Below are positions 12,145 through 12,512 of a DNA stretch of 12,512 nucleotides, one piece after another. Numbering within the stretch: position 1 is the first letter of the stretch; each line of letters begins with the position of its first letter. The position numbers and the translations under genes were made by a program. Below the pieces are notes generated by a model. The model made no database searches. It saw only the letters and a list, made by a program, of their open reading frames with translations, and was not told where the DNA came from. The stretch is taken from positions 1 to 12,512 of the forward strand of contig JBNKKR010000072.1 of assembly GCA_050291935.1 (NCBI GenBank). The letters run 5' to 3'. Source of the stretch: Desulfocapsa sp050291935 (GTDB taxonomy: Bacteria; Desulfobacterota; Desulfobulbia; Desulfobulbales; Desulfocapsaceae).

Positions 12145-12469
12145 AATATCGCTTCAGGGTGAGAAGGTTGATGAACTTATTGAGTGGATTAGCAAGAAAT
12201 TCGAAGTAAGTATTCTCACGTCAGATGATTCCGAAAGTGTTGCAATTGAAGATACTGATTTTTGGAAAGAAATGCAGTCAAATAGAGTTGGTAATCTTCT
12301 TGCTGCAGCCAGGCTTAAGGTAAATATGACCCAGGCTCAGCTTGCGAAACAACTTGGAATTCATCAGAATATGATCAGTGATTATGAGAGGGGAAAGCGC
12401 CGCCTGTCGCCTTCAATGGCAAAACGCATCGCAAAAAATCTTAAAATCAAAGTCGATAGAATTTCTTAG
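12113..12469 (+). CDS. XRE-family (HigA-like) antitoxin
   Basis: The protein has 118 residues, starting at the ATG at 12113, which is preceded by GAGGTG (12103-12108) four bases upstream within the toxin gene; a TTG at 12101 is less likely. The N-terminal ~55 residues (KPRIEISLQGEKVDELIEWI) should bind the toxin. The C-terminal HTH reads LKVNMTQAQLAKQLGIHQNM then ISDYERGKRRLSPSMAKRIA. It would neutralise the toxin and repress the promoter at 11843-11871 through the palindrome there. The stop is followed directly by the attC half-core at 12470 and the third intron. Confidence 0.88.
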   Translation: MLALVKKPRIEISLQGEKVDELIEWISKKFEVSILTSDDSESVAIEDTDFWKEMQSNRVGNLLAAARLKVNMTQAQLAKQLGIHQNMISDYERGKRRLSPSMAKRIAKNLKIKVDRIS

Positions 12470-12474
12470 TGCGA
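12470..12474 (+). other. attC site 10, left half of R'' core (split by intron C)
   Basis: TGCGA (12470-12474) directly follows the antitoxin stop. With AC from beyond the intron it would form TGCGAAC, the reverse complement of the GTTCGCA R' core of attC 9. The rest is outside the window. Confidence 0.5.
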
Positions 12475-12512
12475 ATCGGGTAGCCGGGGGGTTTTATCCC
12501 CCCAGCCCCCAC
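12475..12512 (-). mobile_element. Group IIC-attC intron C (3' end only)
   Basis: The sequence begins with ATCGGGTAGCCGGGGG and continues as the domain VI hairpin and the first bases toward domain V, matching the 3' ends of introns A and B with a one-base-longer G run and a TTTTAT loop. The rest lies to the right of the window. Confidence 0.85.

Overview
This 12.5 kb window reads as a stretch of a chromosomal-type integron cassette array: short, AT-rich genes, nearly all on the + strand, each followed by an imperfect inverted-repeat attC recombination site. Seven intact attC sites, two attC sites split by introns, and one attC half at the right edge divide the window into about nine cassettes. 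No integrase gene or attI site is visible, so this is the interior of an array. The host cannot be named from sequence; a Gram-negative bacterium with a large sedentary array fits (exported amidase-like and signal-peptidase-like genes). A desulfobacterotan or similar environmental lineage is only a guess.

Layout. Cassette 1 (about 134-1065): a signal peptidase I homologue whose nucleophile serine is alanine. Cassette 2 (1066-1890): an unknown exported protein. Cassette 3 (1891-2612): an unknown soluble protein. Cassette 4 (2613-5332 plus 7258-7311): a complete type II restriction-modification system with HTH-C5 methyltransferase (+), endonuclease and controller protein (both -), plus three recognisable C-protein operators. 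Cassette 5 (7312-7942): a truncated RDD-family gene start, a cluster of REP-like repeats, and a small membrane protein. Cassette 6 (7943-8461): an unknown membrane protein. Cassette 7 (8462-9303): an exported amidase_3 homologue lacking two zinc ligands and the catalytic glutamate. Cassette 8 (9304-9886 plus 11768-11820): brnT/brnA toxin-antitoxin. Cassette 9 (11821-12474 and beyond): a RelE/HigB-like toxin with an XRE antitoxin.

Three GC-rich group IIC-attC introns lie on the - strand at 5333-7257, 9887-11767 and 12475 to beyond the window end. Each splits an attC at the same base of its R'' core, so removing the intron restores a normal core. Two carry reverse transcriptase/maturases; the second has a 2-nt insertion that frameshifts its C-terminus.

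Themes. Three addiction-type modules (one restriction-modification, two toxin-antitoxin) carry their own promoters and operators, as expected for genes stabilising an array. Two other cassettes encode enzyme homologues of the cell envelope that appear catalytically dead. The best candidates for new biology are these pseudoenzymes and the C-operator circuit of the restriction-modification cassette.
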